Origin: Trissonchulus latispiculum
Lineage: Eukaryota > Nematoda > Enoplea > Enoplida > Ironidae
Length of the DNA: 64,000 nt
Assembly: GCA_030248195.1 (NCBI GenBank)
Contig: JASAND010020063.1
Coordinates: 40,396-104,395, forward strand
Reading direction: 5' to 3'
Part shown: piece after piece, positions 37,001 through 45,160 of the stretch
Layout: each line of letters opens with the position of its first letter
Numbering within the stretch: the first letter of the stretch is position 1
Translations under genes and position numbers: made by a program
The notes under the pieces: model-generated
What the model was told of the DNA's origin: nothing
What the model saw: only the letters and a program-made list of their open reading frames with translations
Databases searched by the model: none

Positions 37001-37504
37001 CGGTCTATATAATGCTGCAAATTAAAACGTGACAGACTGAAAAATTAAATTTAGTGTTCTATTGTTCTCTAGTGTTCTCTAATCCTGGGATAACCACTAT
37101 TTTATTCTCAGCACTGCTTATTTTAGGTGAGCGGACCACTTCACACTTTAAGCTAATTAGACTTAGTATTTTTATTAGTAATTCAACTTACAAATTCCGC
37201 TTTTCTTTGAATTTTCATTAAATGAAATAATGCTAAATGTTCGTAACTCAGACACAGTTTTGCTGGCTCTTTCTGGATCAAACAGTTCCAGCACTGGATC
37301 AAAAAGTTGGTTCGCTAAGGAGACACACGTGACTTCACCTCAGCTGTCTCCATTGAGAACCGCATATTTTCGAGTCATTAATCCAGCTACTACTAATTAC
37401 ACCCGATTCGCTACTGTTTTCTTCCTAAGTTGTAGTATTCCTTCATATTAATATTCAAACTGCTTTATTTCAGGCACCGCCAGGAGCTGATGGACATGGC
37501 ATGA
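21992..37504 (+). CDS. nine-exon gene: Pro/Ser/Gln-rich protein with two C-terminal C2H2 zinc fingers
   Basis: Joining one mini-exon to exons 25304-25832, 26954-27081, 27664-28088, 29862-30273, 30736-30773, 31005-31062, 32386-32677 and 37474-37504 gives 1926 nt, an uninterrupted 641-residue frame. All introns are GT-AG and all phases agree (1,2,1,0,1,0,1,2). Order: Pro/Ser-rich region with a Lys/Arg cluster at 48-56 (nuclear-localisation-like); a second Pro/Arg/Gln region (181-224); Ser/Pro-rich 224-365; polyQ/polyP 366-480; charged segment to 535; finger 1 C536-X4-C541-X12-H554-X4-H559; Pro/Gln linker; finger 2 C612-X2-C615-X12-H628-X4-H633; eight-residue tail. The finger style (GRAF, RGLRIH) resembles the N-terminal fingers of R2-like retroelements, but no reverse transcriptase follows and the gene is spliced. 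Probably a nuclear nucleic-acid-binding protein (inference); I do not recognise an orthologue. Confidence 0.75.
22300..22405. repeat. GCGGGCC-word element fragment
   Basis: Starts CAGAGTTGGACGGGGGTACC and continues with GCGGGCCG words. Relatives with a CAGAGTTGTATGCGGG end are at 51360 and, inverted, at 58965. Confidence 0.6.
22490..22800. repeat. left arm of the GATTACCC foldback repeat family
   Basis: CGATTACCCATACCACCGCTC, then CACACTGAGTTCAAACATTG, matching the left arms at 7370 and 46725. The right arm is missing. Confidence 0.6.
22801..23480. other. no gene recognised (intron 1 of the model)
   Basis: AT-rich, no exon-like GC-rich frame, no repeat copy noticed. Confidence 0.35.
23498..23600. 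repeat. ATCTTAA-word array
   Basis: Repeated AATCTTAATCTTA, GATCTTAA and ATCTTAACATT words. A separate ACGACTTAAA-word stretch lies near 23900-23940. Confidence 0.5.
24021..24751. mobile_element. foldback element, CAAGAGTACATAAT family, CCCCGTTTGGGG subfamily
   Basis: 731 bp between CAAGAGTGCATAAT and ATCATGGACTCTTG. GTATCTT is repeated at both sides (24014-24020, 24752-24758). The arms contain CACTAGAGGGCTTCTC and TGCGTAACGGTGCTCCGACC in inverted copies. The centre is an array of CCCCGTTTGGTGGGGGG words on one side and their complements on the other. The open frames inside are artefacts of the array. Confidence 0.85.
24935..25130 (+). repeat. partial B-type 5' unit lacking octamer and mini-exon
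   Basis: TTTGCAGTTTTTAAACTTTC and CAGCTTTCGATTAACGATAG, then CCTGAAAATATAAAGCTGAAAT, align with 18571-18700 and 21642-21780. No octamer or start codon counterpart remains before exon 2. Confidence 0.5.
25304..25832 (+). CDS. zinc-finger gene exon 2
   Basis: Acceptor TTTATTGTTTTAG, donor GTAAGC. 529 bp encoding residues 5-181: Pro/Ser/Gln-rich with the Lys/Arg cluster TTKKRKKKQKK and a long Ser run. GC-rich in contrast to the AT-rich introns. The frame is open upstream to an ATG at 25204, but that stretch is hydrophobic and intron-like, so a spliced start is preferred. Confidence 0.8.
26111..26145. other. perfect hairpin in intron 2
   Basis: GGCCGCTCCC and GGGAGCGGCC (10 bp) around a 15-nt loop. 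Confidence 0.6.
26954..27081 (+). CDS. zinc-finger gene exon 3
   Basis: Acceptor AATTCTAATTGCAG, donor GTACGA. 128 bp, residues 181-224: Pro/Arg cluster PPRRRPRRQP, a Gln run, then an acidic end. Confidence 0.8.
27246..27614. mobile_element. foldback element, CAAGAGTACATAAT family, in intron 3
   Basis: CAAGAGTACATAAT at the left and ATTATGCAATCTTG at the right. Internal inverted pairs include AAGCTCTCTGTTATC / GATAACAGAGAGCTT and GCTAACGGCC / GGCCGTTAGC. Flanks GTTTCAG and GTTTCTT are similar. Confidence 0.8.
27664..28088 (+). CDS. zinc-finger gene exon 4
   Basis: Acceptor TTTTTATTTCAG, donor GTAAGA. 425 bp, residues 224-365: Ser/Pro-rich, with VVSASPGPSRKRRSSPEGED near the end (basic patch). 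The antisense Gly-rich frame is a composition artefact. Confidence 0.8.
28240..28900. repeat. diverged relatives of the 155-bp satellite in intron 4
   Basis: Repeated TTCCGGATTTT, AAAGCTC and GAGCTGAACAA blocks resemble the 0.8-1.4 kb satellite monomers, without regular spacing. Confidence 0.4.
29168..29700. mobile_element. degraded CAAGAGTACATAAT-family element (GTTTGGGG subfamily), intron 4
   Basis: Contains TGCGTAACGGTGCTCCGACC with ACAATAC and CCATTTGGGGAGAGTCGACC, as in the 24.0-24.75 kb element, but the G-runs are shortened and the ends are decayed. Confidence 0.65.
29862..30273 (+). CDS. zinc-finger gene exon 5 (polyQ/polyP)
   Basis: Acceptor TTTTTGCTATTTCAG, donor GTAAAC. 412 bp, residues 366-503: alternating Gln and Pro runs (residues about 383-470), then Arg/Ala/Glu-rich sequence predicted helical. 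The pure CAG/CAA/CCG triplets also leave two other frames open; only the Q/P frame joins both neighbours in phase. Confidence 0.8.
30329..30470 (+). repeat. tRNA-like sequence within 15-bp inverted repeats, intron 5
   Basis: GAAAGGTTGAAATCA (30329-30343) and its exact complement TGATTTCAACCTTTC (30456-30470) enclose a shortened tRNA-like core (30370-30431). The core has an A-box-like TGGCTTAGCGC, a B-box GGTTCGATCCC and acceptor-like ends GTTCTGGG / CCCTGGAC. Likely a tRNA-derived mobile sequence. Confidence 0.6.
30736..30773 (+). CDS. zinc-finger gene exon 6
   Basis: 38-nt exon, acceptor TTTTTGTTTCAG, donor GTAAGT; residues 503-515 (TALEPAQVEELR). It keeps the frame between exons 5 and 7. 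Confidence 0.75.
31005..31062 (+). CDS. zinc-finger gene exon 7
   Basis: 58-nt exon, acceptor TTGTTTTTGTTTAG, donor GTAAGT; residues 516-535, leading with VPQYGGFY into finger 1. Confidence 0.78.
31251..31465 (+). repeat. tRNA-derived SINE-like element, intron 7
   Basis: A 63-nt head (31251-31313) with acceptor-like GGCTCCG / CGGAGCT and a B-box GAGGTTCGATTCC but a collapsed D/anticodon region. It is followed by an unrelated body. Confidence 0.55.
31885..32313. mobile_element. foldback element, CAAGAGTACATAAT family (GTTTGGGG subfamily), intron 7
   Basis: CAAGAGTACATAAT to ATTATGCACTCTTG; flanks TTTTTAT / TTTTCAT. Internal CCACTAGAGGGCTTCTCTTC and CCCCGTTTGGTGGGG words as in the 24 kb copy. 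It ends 72 bp before exon 8. Confidence 0.82.
32386..32677 (+). CDS. zinc-finger gene exon 8: both C2H2 fingers
   Basis: Acceptor TTTTTCTCTATTTCAG, donor GTAAGT. 292 bp, residues 535-632. Finger 1 (CPVPGCGRAF, RGLRIHAGRMH) is complete. A linker of Pro, Gln and Ala follows, then finger 2 (CTFCDRGFATLKGMRIHRTKM) up to but not including its last His. The donor splits the Met codon AT|G. If the intron is retained, the next in-frame codon is a TAA stop made by the donor itself (ATG TAA). Confidence 0.88.
32713..33339. mobile_element. foldback element, CAAGAGTACATAAT family, interrupted, intron 8
   Basis: CAAGAGTACATAAT at the left, ATTATGTATTTTG at the right. Split after ATGATAAG by the GGCCGG element. 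Internal inverted blocks include TCTGATATCAGAGCAAAA. Confidence 0.78.
32733..33019. mobile_element. hAT-like element filled with GGCCGG words (nested)
   Basis: 287 bp, ends TAGTGTTGTTTACCGGCCC and GGGCCGGTGCACAATACTA. Perfect 8-bp target duplication ATGATAAG (32725-32732, 33020-33027). The interior has runs of CCGGCCGGC plus a unique AT-rich middle also present, in opposite orientation, at 49007-49313. Confidence 0.9.
33340..33750. other. no gene recognised (intron 8)
   Basis: Nothing beyond AT-rich intronic sequence. Confidence 0.35.
33765..33925. repeat. AGTTAA-word element fragment
   Basis: GAGTTAACTCTAACT and GAGTTAAATCTAACTC words; the right end GAGAAAAGGCCC is followed by TTA. Resembles the 21.2 and 43.7 kb elements and the right end of 20398-20959. 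Confidence 0.5.
34127..35889. mobile_element. large TTA-flanked element with G-rich inverted ends, intron 8
   Basis: GGGGGGGTCCATCATGG at the left and GGACCCCCCCC at the right. The inverted similarity extends to ACTGATTTCGCTCATTTT / AAAATGAGCGAAATCAG. Flanked by TTA on both sides. About 1.76 kb with no recognised transposase frame. Near the left end CCTGCTGCGC-CTCA-GCGCAGCAGG (34177-34200) forms a perfect 10-bp hairpin. Confidence 0.6.
36087..37345. repeat. long imperfect inverted repeat just before the terminal exon
   Basis: Left arm GTGCTGAAACTGTTTGATCC, ACATTTAGC, AGCAGTGCTGGGAATAAAATAG and CATCCGCTCACTGAAAGTAG. Each has its complement in reverse order on the right (37084-37340 and about 36920-36965). 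The centre is near 36.72-36.75 kb. The open frame at 35917-36261 lies on the left arm and has no counterpart protein motif. Confidence 0.75.
37474..37504 (+). CDS. zinc-finger gene terminal coding exon 9
   Basis: Acceptor AACTGCTTTATTTCAG. The first base completes Met632; the next codon CAC is His633, the missing last ligand of finger 2, followed by RQELMDMA and TGA at 37502. The exact completion of a C-X2-C-X12-H-X4-H finger supports this exon despite its size. CCT|GTGAGT just after the stop could be a 3' UTR donor. Confidence 0.78.
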
Positions 37505-37839
37505 TCCTGTGAGTGTGTTTTGTTTTTATTAAATTTTAAGATTATACAAATTTCATTCGCTCTAAAAATTTTGAACGAGGGCAATTTTTATAGAAACGAT
37601 GTCATCCAGTTATTTTGATGATTTCTAAGAAATAGGTTTGATTAATGAAAGGAATTTTATACAAACGGGTGACGTAGATTTTGTTGGTGCTGTTTAGGGA
37701 GATCTTGCATAGGTGTCTGTGTGTGAATGAGTGTGTGTGAGTGTGTGCATGGATGTTCGTGCGTTTATTGAGATTGATGCTTGAGGTTTGCTTGATGTTA
37801 GTTGTAGTTAGATTTTAGTAACCCTTGGCGGACTGTGTG

Positions 37840-40800
37840 TGTTGATATCTGCGTTTTGTACCTGGGCTGGTGCGCAAATTGACACCATGAATTTTGATTG
37901 CAGCTGATTTGTCGGAGATCAGTGTTGCTGTTTACTAAAGCTGGCTAACTGTACACGTTGATTAGGTGCTGCTTGCCTGGGCTGGAGCAAAAACTGGTGC
38001 CTTGGGTTCTAATTCAGGCTGATTTAATGAGAATCGGCGTTGCTGTTCAATAATACTTGCCTGGCTGCGAGTCAGTTGGTATAGGTGTTTTGTGCCCGGG
38101 CTGGCGTACAAAACAACTATATCAATCAACATACACGAACACACGCACACATGCATACACACACGCAGTCAGCCAAGTTTTAAACAGCAACACCGATCTT
38201 CATCAAACCAGCCTTAATCAAAATACAAGGTATCAGTTTGTTCACCAGCCAGGCATCAAACACCTATTGCAACGCGCAGAGCCAGCCACTCTATGCAACA
38301 ACACCGATTTACATCCATGCAGCCTCAATACAGTCTCAAGGTGTCCGCTTGCGCCTCAGCCTAGGCGCAAAACACCCACGTCAACGCGCATAGCCAGCCA
38401 ATCTTACTATTCCTTACTCTTACCCAGCCTGACAGGTGCAAAGTGACATCTTGCATTTTGATTGCGGCTGATTTGTCGGAGATCGGTATTGCTGTTTACT
38501 AACGCTGGCTAACTGTACACGTTGATAGGTGCTTTTTGCCTGGTCTGGAGCACAAACTGATGCCTTAGGTTCTGATTTAGGCTGATTTAATGAGAATCGG
38601 CGTTGCTGTTCAATAATACTTGCCTGGCAGCGAGTCAGTTGATATAGGTGTTTTGTGCCCGGGCTGGCGTACAAAACAACTATATCAATCTACACACACG
38701 CACACGCGCACACACACTTGCACACACAGTCAGCCAAGTGTTAAACAGCAACACCAACAGCAAACCAGCCTCAATCAAAATACAAGGTATCAGGTTGCGC
38801 ACCAGCCAGGCATCAAACACCTATGGCAACGCGCATCGCCTGCCAAGCGTTACTAACCAGCAATACCAATCTCCATCAAATCAACCTCAATCACAATGCA
38901 AGATGCCACTTTGCAATTGTCAGGCTGGGTAAGAGTAAGTCATAGTAAGACTGGCTGGCTGTGCGCGTTGACGTGGGTGTTTTGCGCCTAGGCTGAGGCA
39001 CAAGCGGACACCTTCAGATTGGATTGAGGCTGCTTGGATGTAGATCGGTGTTGCTGCATAGTAAGAATTGGGTAGCTGTGCGCGTTGACGTGAGTGTTTT
39101 GCACCTAGGCTGAGGCGCAAGCGGACACCTTCAGATTAGATTGAGGCTGCCTGGATGTAGATAGGTGTTGTTGCATGGTAAGAGTGGCTGGCTGTGTGCG
39201 TTGACATGGGTGTTTTGTGCCTTGCCTAAGGCGCAAGCTGACACCTTGAGTTTAGATTGAGGCTGCTTTGACGTAGCTGGGTGTTGTTGCATAGTAAGAG
39301 TGGCAGTATGTGCGCGTTGACATGGGTGTTTTGTGCCTTGCCTTAGGCGCAAGCTGACACCTTGAGCTTAGATTGAGGCTGCTTAGATTGAGGCTGCTTG
39401 GATGTAGATCGGTGTTGCTAGAATTGGCTGGCTGTGCGCGTTGAAATGGGTGTTTTGTGCCTGGACTGAGGTGCAAACTGACACCTGGTGTTTGGATTAA
39501 GGCTGCTTGGATGTAGATCGGTGTTGCTATAGTAAGAATTGGCTGGCTGTGCGCGTTGAAATGGGTGTTTTGTGCCTGGACTGAGGTGCAAACTGACACC
39601 TGGTGTTTGGATTAAGGCTGCTTGGATGTAGATCAGTGTTGCTGCATAGTAAGATTTGGGTGGCTGTGCGCGTTGGCGTGGGTGTTTGGCGCCTAGGCTG
39701 AGGCGCAAGCGGGCACCTTCAGATTGGATTGAGGATGCTTGGATGTAGATCGGTGTTGCTGCATAGTAAGAATTGGGTGGCTGTGCACGTTGACGTTGGC
39801 GGCTGTGCACGTTGACGTTGGCGGCTGTGCACGTTGACGTGGGTGTTTTGCGTTTAGGCTGAAGCGCAGGCGGACACCTTCAGATTGGATTGAGGCTGCT
39901 TGGATGTAGATAAGTGTTGTTGCATAGTAAGAATTGGCTGGCTGTGCGCGATGAAATGGGTGTTTTGTGCCTGGACTGAGGTGCAAGCTGACACCTGGTG
40001 TTTGGATTAAGGCTGCTTGGATGTAGATCGGTGTTGCTGCATAGTAAGAATTGGGTGGCTGTGCACGTTGACGTTGGCGGCTGTGCACGTTGACGTGGGT
40101 GTTTTGCGTTTAGGCTGAAGCGCAGGCGGACACCTTCAGATTGGATTGAGGCTGCTTGGATGTAGATAAGTGTTGCTGCATAGTAAGAATTGGGTGGCTG
40201 TGCACGTTGACGTGGGTGTTTTGCGTTTGGGCTGAGGCGCAAGCGGACACCTTCAGATTGGATTGAGGCTGCTTGGATGTAGATAGGTGTTGTTGCATAG
40301 TAAGAGTGGCTGGCTGTGCGCGTTGACATGGGTGTTTTGTGCCTTGCCTGAGGCGCAATCTAGCACCTTGAGTTTAGATTAAGGCTGCTTTGACGTAGCT
40401 GGGTGTTTTGCGTAGTAAGAGTGGCTGGATGTGCGCGTTGACATGGGTGTTTTGTGCCTTGCCTGAGGCGCAATCTAGCACCTTGAGTTTAGGTTAAGGC
40501 TGCTTTGACGTAGCTGGGTGTTTTGCGTAGTAAGAGTGGCTGGATCTGCGCGTTGACATGGGTGTTTTGTGCCAGGGCTGAGGCGCAAGCTGAAACCTGG
40601 TGTTTGGATTGAGGCTGCTTGGATGAAGATCGGTGTTGCTGCATAGCCAAAATTGGGTGGCTGTGCGCGTTGACGTGGGTGTTTGGCGCCTTGTCTGAGG
40701 CGCAAGCGGACACCTTCAGATTGGATTGAGGCTGCTTGGATGTAGATCGGTGTTGTTGCATAGTAAGAGTGGCTGAATGTGCGCGTTGACATGGGTGTTT

Positions 40801-42657
40801 TGTGCCTGGACTGAGGTGCAAGCTGACACCTGGTGTTTGGATTAATGCTGCTTTGACGTAGCTGGGTGTTGTTGCATAGTAAGAGTGGCTGGCTCTGCGC
40901 GTTGATGTGGCTGCTTTGTGCCTAGGCTGAGGCGTAAGCTGACACCTGGAGTTTGGATTGCGTCTGCTTGGATGTAGATCGTTGTTGATGCATAGTGAGA
41001 ATTGGCTGGCGTTGCGCGTTGACGTGGGTGTTTTGTGCCCAGGCTGATACGCGAGATGACACCTGGACTTTGGACTGCGGCTGCTTGAATGTAGATCGGT
41101 GTTGCTGCATAGTGAGAATTGGCTGGCTGTGCGCGATGACTTGGGTGTTTGTGCCTGAACTGAGGCGCAAGCTGACACCTGGAGTTTATATTACGCTGCT
41201 TGAATGTAGATCGGTGTTGCTGCATAGTAAGAATTTGGTGGCTTTGCGCGTTGACATGGGTGCTTTGTGCCTAGGCTGAGGCGCAAACTGACATCTGGAG
41301 TTTGGATTGTGGCTGCTTGGATGTAGATCGCTGTTGCTGCATAGTAAGAATTCGCTGGCTTTGCGCGATGATATGGGTGTTTTGTGCCTGGGCTGAGGCG
41401 CACACCTTGAGTTTAGATTGAGGCTACTTTGATGTAGATCGGTGTTGCTCCGTAATAAGAATTCGCTGCTTTGCGCGATGACATGGGTGTTTTGTGCCTG
41501 GGCTGAGGCGCACACCTTGTGTTTAGATTGAGGCTGCTAGGATTTAGATCGGTGTTTCTACATAGTAAGAATTGGGTGGCATTGCGCGTTGACATGGGTG
41601 CTTTGTGCCTGGGCTGAGGCGCACACCTTGAGTTTAAATTGAGGCTGCTTGGATGTAGATCGGTGTTGCTGCATAGTGAGAATTGGCTGGCGGTGCGCGT
41701 TGACGTGGGTGTTTTGTGCCTTGGCTGAGGCGCAAGCTGACACCTGGAGTTTGGACTGCGGCTGCTTGGATGTAGATCGGTGTTGCTGCATAGTAAGAAT
41801 TGGCTGGCTGTGCGCGTTGACGTGGCTGTTTTGTGCCTAGGCTGAGGCGCAAACTGACACCTGGAGTTTGGACTGCGGCTGCTTGGATGTAGATTGGTGT
41901 TGCTGCATAGTAAGAATTGGCTGGCTGTGCGCGTTGACGTGGCTGTTTTGTGCCTAGGCTGAGGCGCAAGCTGACACCTGGAGTTTGGACTGCGGCTGCT
42001 TGGATGTAGATCGGTGTTGCTGCATAGTGAGAATTGGCTGGCGGTGCGCGTTGACGTGGGTGTTTTGTGCCTTGGCTGAGGCGCAACACCTGGAGTTTGG
42101 ACTGCGGCTGCTTGGATGTAGATCAGTGTTGCTGCATAGTAAGAATTCGCTGGCTTTGCGCAATGACATGGGTGTTTTGTGCCTGGGCTGAGGCGCACAC
42201 CTTGAGTTTAGATTGAGGCTACTTTGATGTAGATCGGTGTTTCTGCATAGTAAGAATTGGGTGGCTTTGCGCGTTGACATGGGTGCTTTGTGCCTAGGCT
42301 GAGGCGCAAGTTGATACCTGGAGTTTGGATTGCGGCTGCTTGGATGTAGATCGGTGTTTCTACATAGTAAGAATTGGGTGGCATTGCGCGTTGACATGGG
42401 TGCTTTGTGCCTGGGCTGAGGCGCACACCTTGAGTTTAGATTGAGGCTACTTTTATGTAGATCGGTGTTGCTGCAAAGTAAGAATTGACTTGCTGTGCGC
42501 GTTGAAATGGTGTTTTGTGTCTAGGCTAAGGCGCAAGCTGACACCTGTAGTTTGGACTGAGTTTGCTTTAATATAGGTCTGTGTTGTTGCATAGTAAGAC
42601 TGGCTGGCTTTGCGCGTTGGCATGGGTGTTTTGTGCCTGAACTGAGGCGCAAACTAA
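37840..42657. repeat. 117-bp satellite array with orientation switches
   Basis: Anchor GGATGTAGATCGGTGTTGCT recurs every 117 bp in the best part (41767, 41884, 42001). From 38.92 to 42.66 kb about 32 monomers are in one orientation. Between 37.84 and 38.93 kb diverged monomers alternate: plus to about 38110, reversed to about 38435, plus to about 38690, reversed to about 38925. A CACACA-rich spacer sits at each plus-to-reverse turn. Because 117 is 39 codons, long open frames appear on the minus strand; they are not genes. Confidence 0.9.
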
Positions 42658-42659
42658 CT

Positions 42660-42800
42660 GGGTAGGGTTAAAATGAACTACCCTTTTCATGAAAGGGTTA
42701 AACTTTAAGGTTTAATTCCCTCAAAGCTTTTCGCATTGAAATTTAACCGCTGTCAAACACGCGGGTTAAGCAGAGTTAAAACACAAACAAAGGTTTAATG
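42660..42800. repeat. GTTAAA-word stretch
   Basis: GGGTTAAAATGAACTACCC, AAAGGGTTAAACTTTAAGG and similar; a possible decayed member of the GTTAAAATTAAC family. Confidence 0.4.
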
Positions 42801-43730
42801 AATGCTCTCATTGAAATGTCTCAAGTCTGGGATTTGACTTAGTTTTCTTGTGTCCAATGTTTTATTATTTGATTATCAAGTATTCTATTAACGATTTTTG
42901 ATAACTACATGCATCTATTTTTATTCTAAATTCAAATCTATTTCATTACTACAATCAGCATATTTTGGTGAACCTTGATACGGTTGTATAAGTAATGTAC
43001 CGATAGTTTGAACGATTTCCTTGTATAAGAACTGCGTGTTTTGGCATTTTTTAGCTAATAAGCAGACAGAAATGTAGATAGCTAACTCACTAAAAATGTG
43101 GTGAGCTGACGTAGCCAATCGAGAACTTGTGTGTTGCATCTCCTTGGCTGGGGCATGCTGTGCTTATTTGAATCAACTGTTTTAAAACATGCTGAGAACA
43201 TTCTTGAAATTTGAAAGCTCCGTCTAGTTAACGGAAGCGGAAACGGAAAGAGTTTTTAGCAACAGAAAATAAAGTGAAAGGAAAGTTTAAAAAGTGGAAG
43301 AAAAGTGGAAAGGATAAACTAATAACTATTATCCAGTGGATTCATGCTGTAAACCTCCGAAGTTTTTTGGCAGAACCGGAAAAACAGGTTTCCGGCGGCC
43401 TTCGGGTTGAGGCTGCCGGCTCACCCCCCCTCCAGAACTTTCCCTCCTGGACATGTGTGGAAGGAACCATTAAGGGAGCGAACAGGGTTATATTACCATT
43501 TTGTTGAAAAGCTTAATGTAGGTTTTTGCCAAGCAAAAATTGGAAAATCTCCAAAACTAGTAAAAAATTCTTCCGCAAAATGTTCTTCAAAAATGAATTC
43601 ATTGTTTATGTATTTACAAAAGTTTACATATGACAATGATGATGCTTGTTTACTAATAAAATGAATTTATGTTGTTGTAGTCAGGACTCAGGATATGTAT
43701 GTAAATCGACTTCAGCGTGGGTATTTCCTT
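42801..43730. other. no gene recognised
   Basis: A GC-richer stretch at 43380-43450 within a 77-codon open frame (43274-43507) carries no motif and no convincing splice sites. Confidence 0.3.
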
Positions 43731-43734
43731 TTTC

Positions 43735-43955
43735 AAGGAAGCTGGAGTAGCGTAGAGTAGAGTTAAAATTAACTGTTTTCATGAATGCATGGAGGTAATT
43801 TTAACTCTGCCATTTTAACTCCTATCAACCCTGCCATTTTTAACCCTACAGGATTCAAAGGAGTTAAAAACGCAGAGTAAAAATTAACTCCACGCTTTCA
43901 GGAAAACAGTTAATTTTAACTCTACTCTACCCTTTCTTGATAAGGTCCCAAGATT
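43735..43955. mobile_element. foldback element, GTTAAAATTAAC words
   Basis: Left GTAGAGTAGAGTTAAAATTA and right TAATTTTAACTCTACTCTAC are complementary over the whole arm (about 45 bp). The interior repeats the same word in both directions. Second copy at 21235-21412. Confidence 0.75.
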
Positions 43956-44940
43956 CGCTGAAACGTTGCAATAATTGTTATGATTTCATTTAAACTGAAT
44001 AAATATAAATTAGTATGCTCTTATGTTGTTTATGGCTAAACTGTGTTAAGTTAATAAACATACATGTGTGAAAATTAAAGAAATCTTCTAGGCTAATCTT
44101 CTAGGCTTCTTAGAATTATCTTAAGCTCTTTGGCATTGGTTTTCGACCATGGCCACGTTTGCTAGATAATCTTCCCATATTTATTAGCCTAATGCTTCTG
44201 AGAAGATTTAGGGTAATATTCCTAGGACCCTGGATTGTGTTAACAATGGGGACCAAGACAAAAGGAGAACGTACGCGGGAGATTAAACGCAGACGCGGAC
44301 GTGGAGGTATAAAAAGGGAGCGTCACGTACTGATTCGATCAGTGGGCGCTAACTCAATATATTACTGGCGGACAAAAGATAAATCAAGTGGGCTCCGGAA
44401 TTATCTGTTTGCTGCATAAAATTACGGATCCCATTTGTATTCCTGGAGAGGGGACACTTAAATCCGCTTGCTCCGATTATGTCCGATGGGCTGGCTTTTG
44501 GCCAAGATATAGGGGATGGGAATTCCTAGCTTGCAACTACCACCATGATTAATTAAAAACATTAGGCTAGTATGAACTGGCTTCACTGTTCCTTTTCGTA
44601 AGAAAATTAAACTGTGTGCCCATCTGCAAAAAATTACTAAATGTTGTATATAAACATTGTGTTAGTCGAACTAGGATTAAAAGATTAATATTCTTCTTTG
44701 GTTAACCAACCGTTTTGAAATTTTTGGCCAAATTTAAAGTTTGAACATCATTTCCCTTAGCCGCCCAAAAGATACAGTAACCTGGTGCTTTTGTGCAGAT
44801 GGGTGCACAAACCACACTAAAGTCTCTACTTCAAATCGTTAGCATTTTTAATATCACAGCAGTACTTACAGACTAAAACTGGGTTGTTTACATTTTTTAT
44901 TTATGTTCTGATTGAGTAAGAAGAATTTAGAAATTGGAAG

Positions 44941-45160
44941 ATACAAGATAATAGACGAAAGAAAGAAAGTTGTCACTACAGCACCACAGACCCGAAAAAT
45001 TCGGACCTGAGGTGGGGATCGAACCCACAACCTTCGGTTAACTAGACCGACGCTCTACCGATTGAGCCACCCAGGCACAATCGAACCAAGCTTAAGTTTG
45101 AATTCGTTCCCAAGCTGTAGTGACACGTTTTGAATGGGCATATAGCCCTGCCAAAGAAAG
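44941..45160 (-). mobile_element. tRNA-bearing insertion with internal 12-bp inverted repeats
   Basis: Absent from duplicate unit B, where the flanks TTTAGAAATTG-AAAG and ATGATTTTAGAAATT are continuous, so these about 220 bp were inserted. TGTCACTACAGC (44971-44982) and its exact complement GCTGTAGTGACA (45114-45125) enclose the tRNA-like gene. Confidence 0.65.
45004..45076 (-). tRNA. tRNA-like gene, complete cloverleaf, anticodon AGT
   Basis: 73 nt on the minus strand: acceptor GCCTGGG / CTCAGGT (with G-U pairs), D arm GCTC-AATCGGTA-GAGC, anticodon arm TCGGT-CTAGTTA-ACCGA, 5-nt variable loop, T arm GTGGG-TTCGATC-CCCAC. Every stem pairs. By position the anticodon is AGT (Thr), but base 37 is T, which is unusual for ANN-decoding tRNAs, and parts resemble Lys and Asn tRNAs. 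It sits in a mobile insertion, so it is more likely a tRNA-derived element than a cellular tRNA-Thr gene. Confidence 0.55.

Noticed and set aside
39131..42426. Many long minus-strand open frames (up to 261 codons) with repeating RHKTPTSTRTASQF-like text
   Set aside because: They are the 117-bp satellite read in a frame of exactly 39 codons; several frames are open at once and nothing suggests a protein family.
37840..42657. CRISPR-like array (regular spacing)
   Set aside because: Whole 117-bp monomers repeat head to tail with no unique spacers, in a eukaryotic context.
43274..43507. 77-codon frame with a GC-richer centre as an extra exon of the zinc-finger gene
   Set aside because: The gene already ends at 37504 and no phase-consistent splice sites are evident here.
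44159..44419. 86-codon frame rich in Arg
   Set aside because: No motif, no codon or composition contrast with surroundings.
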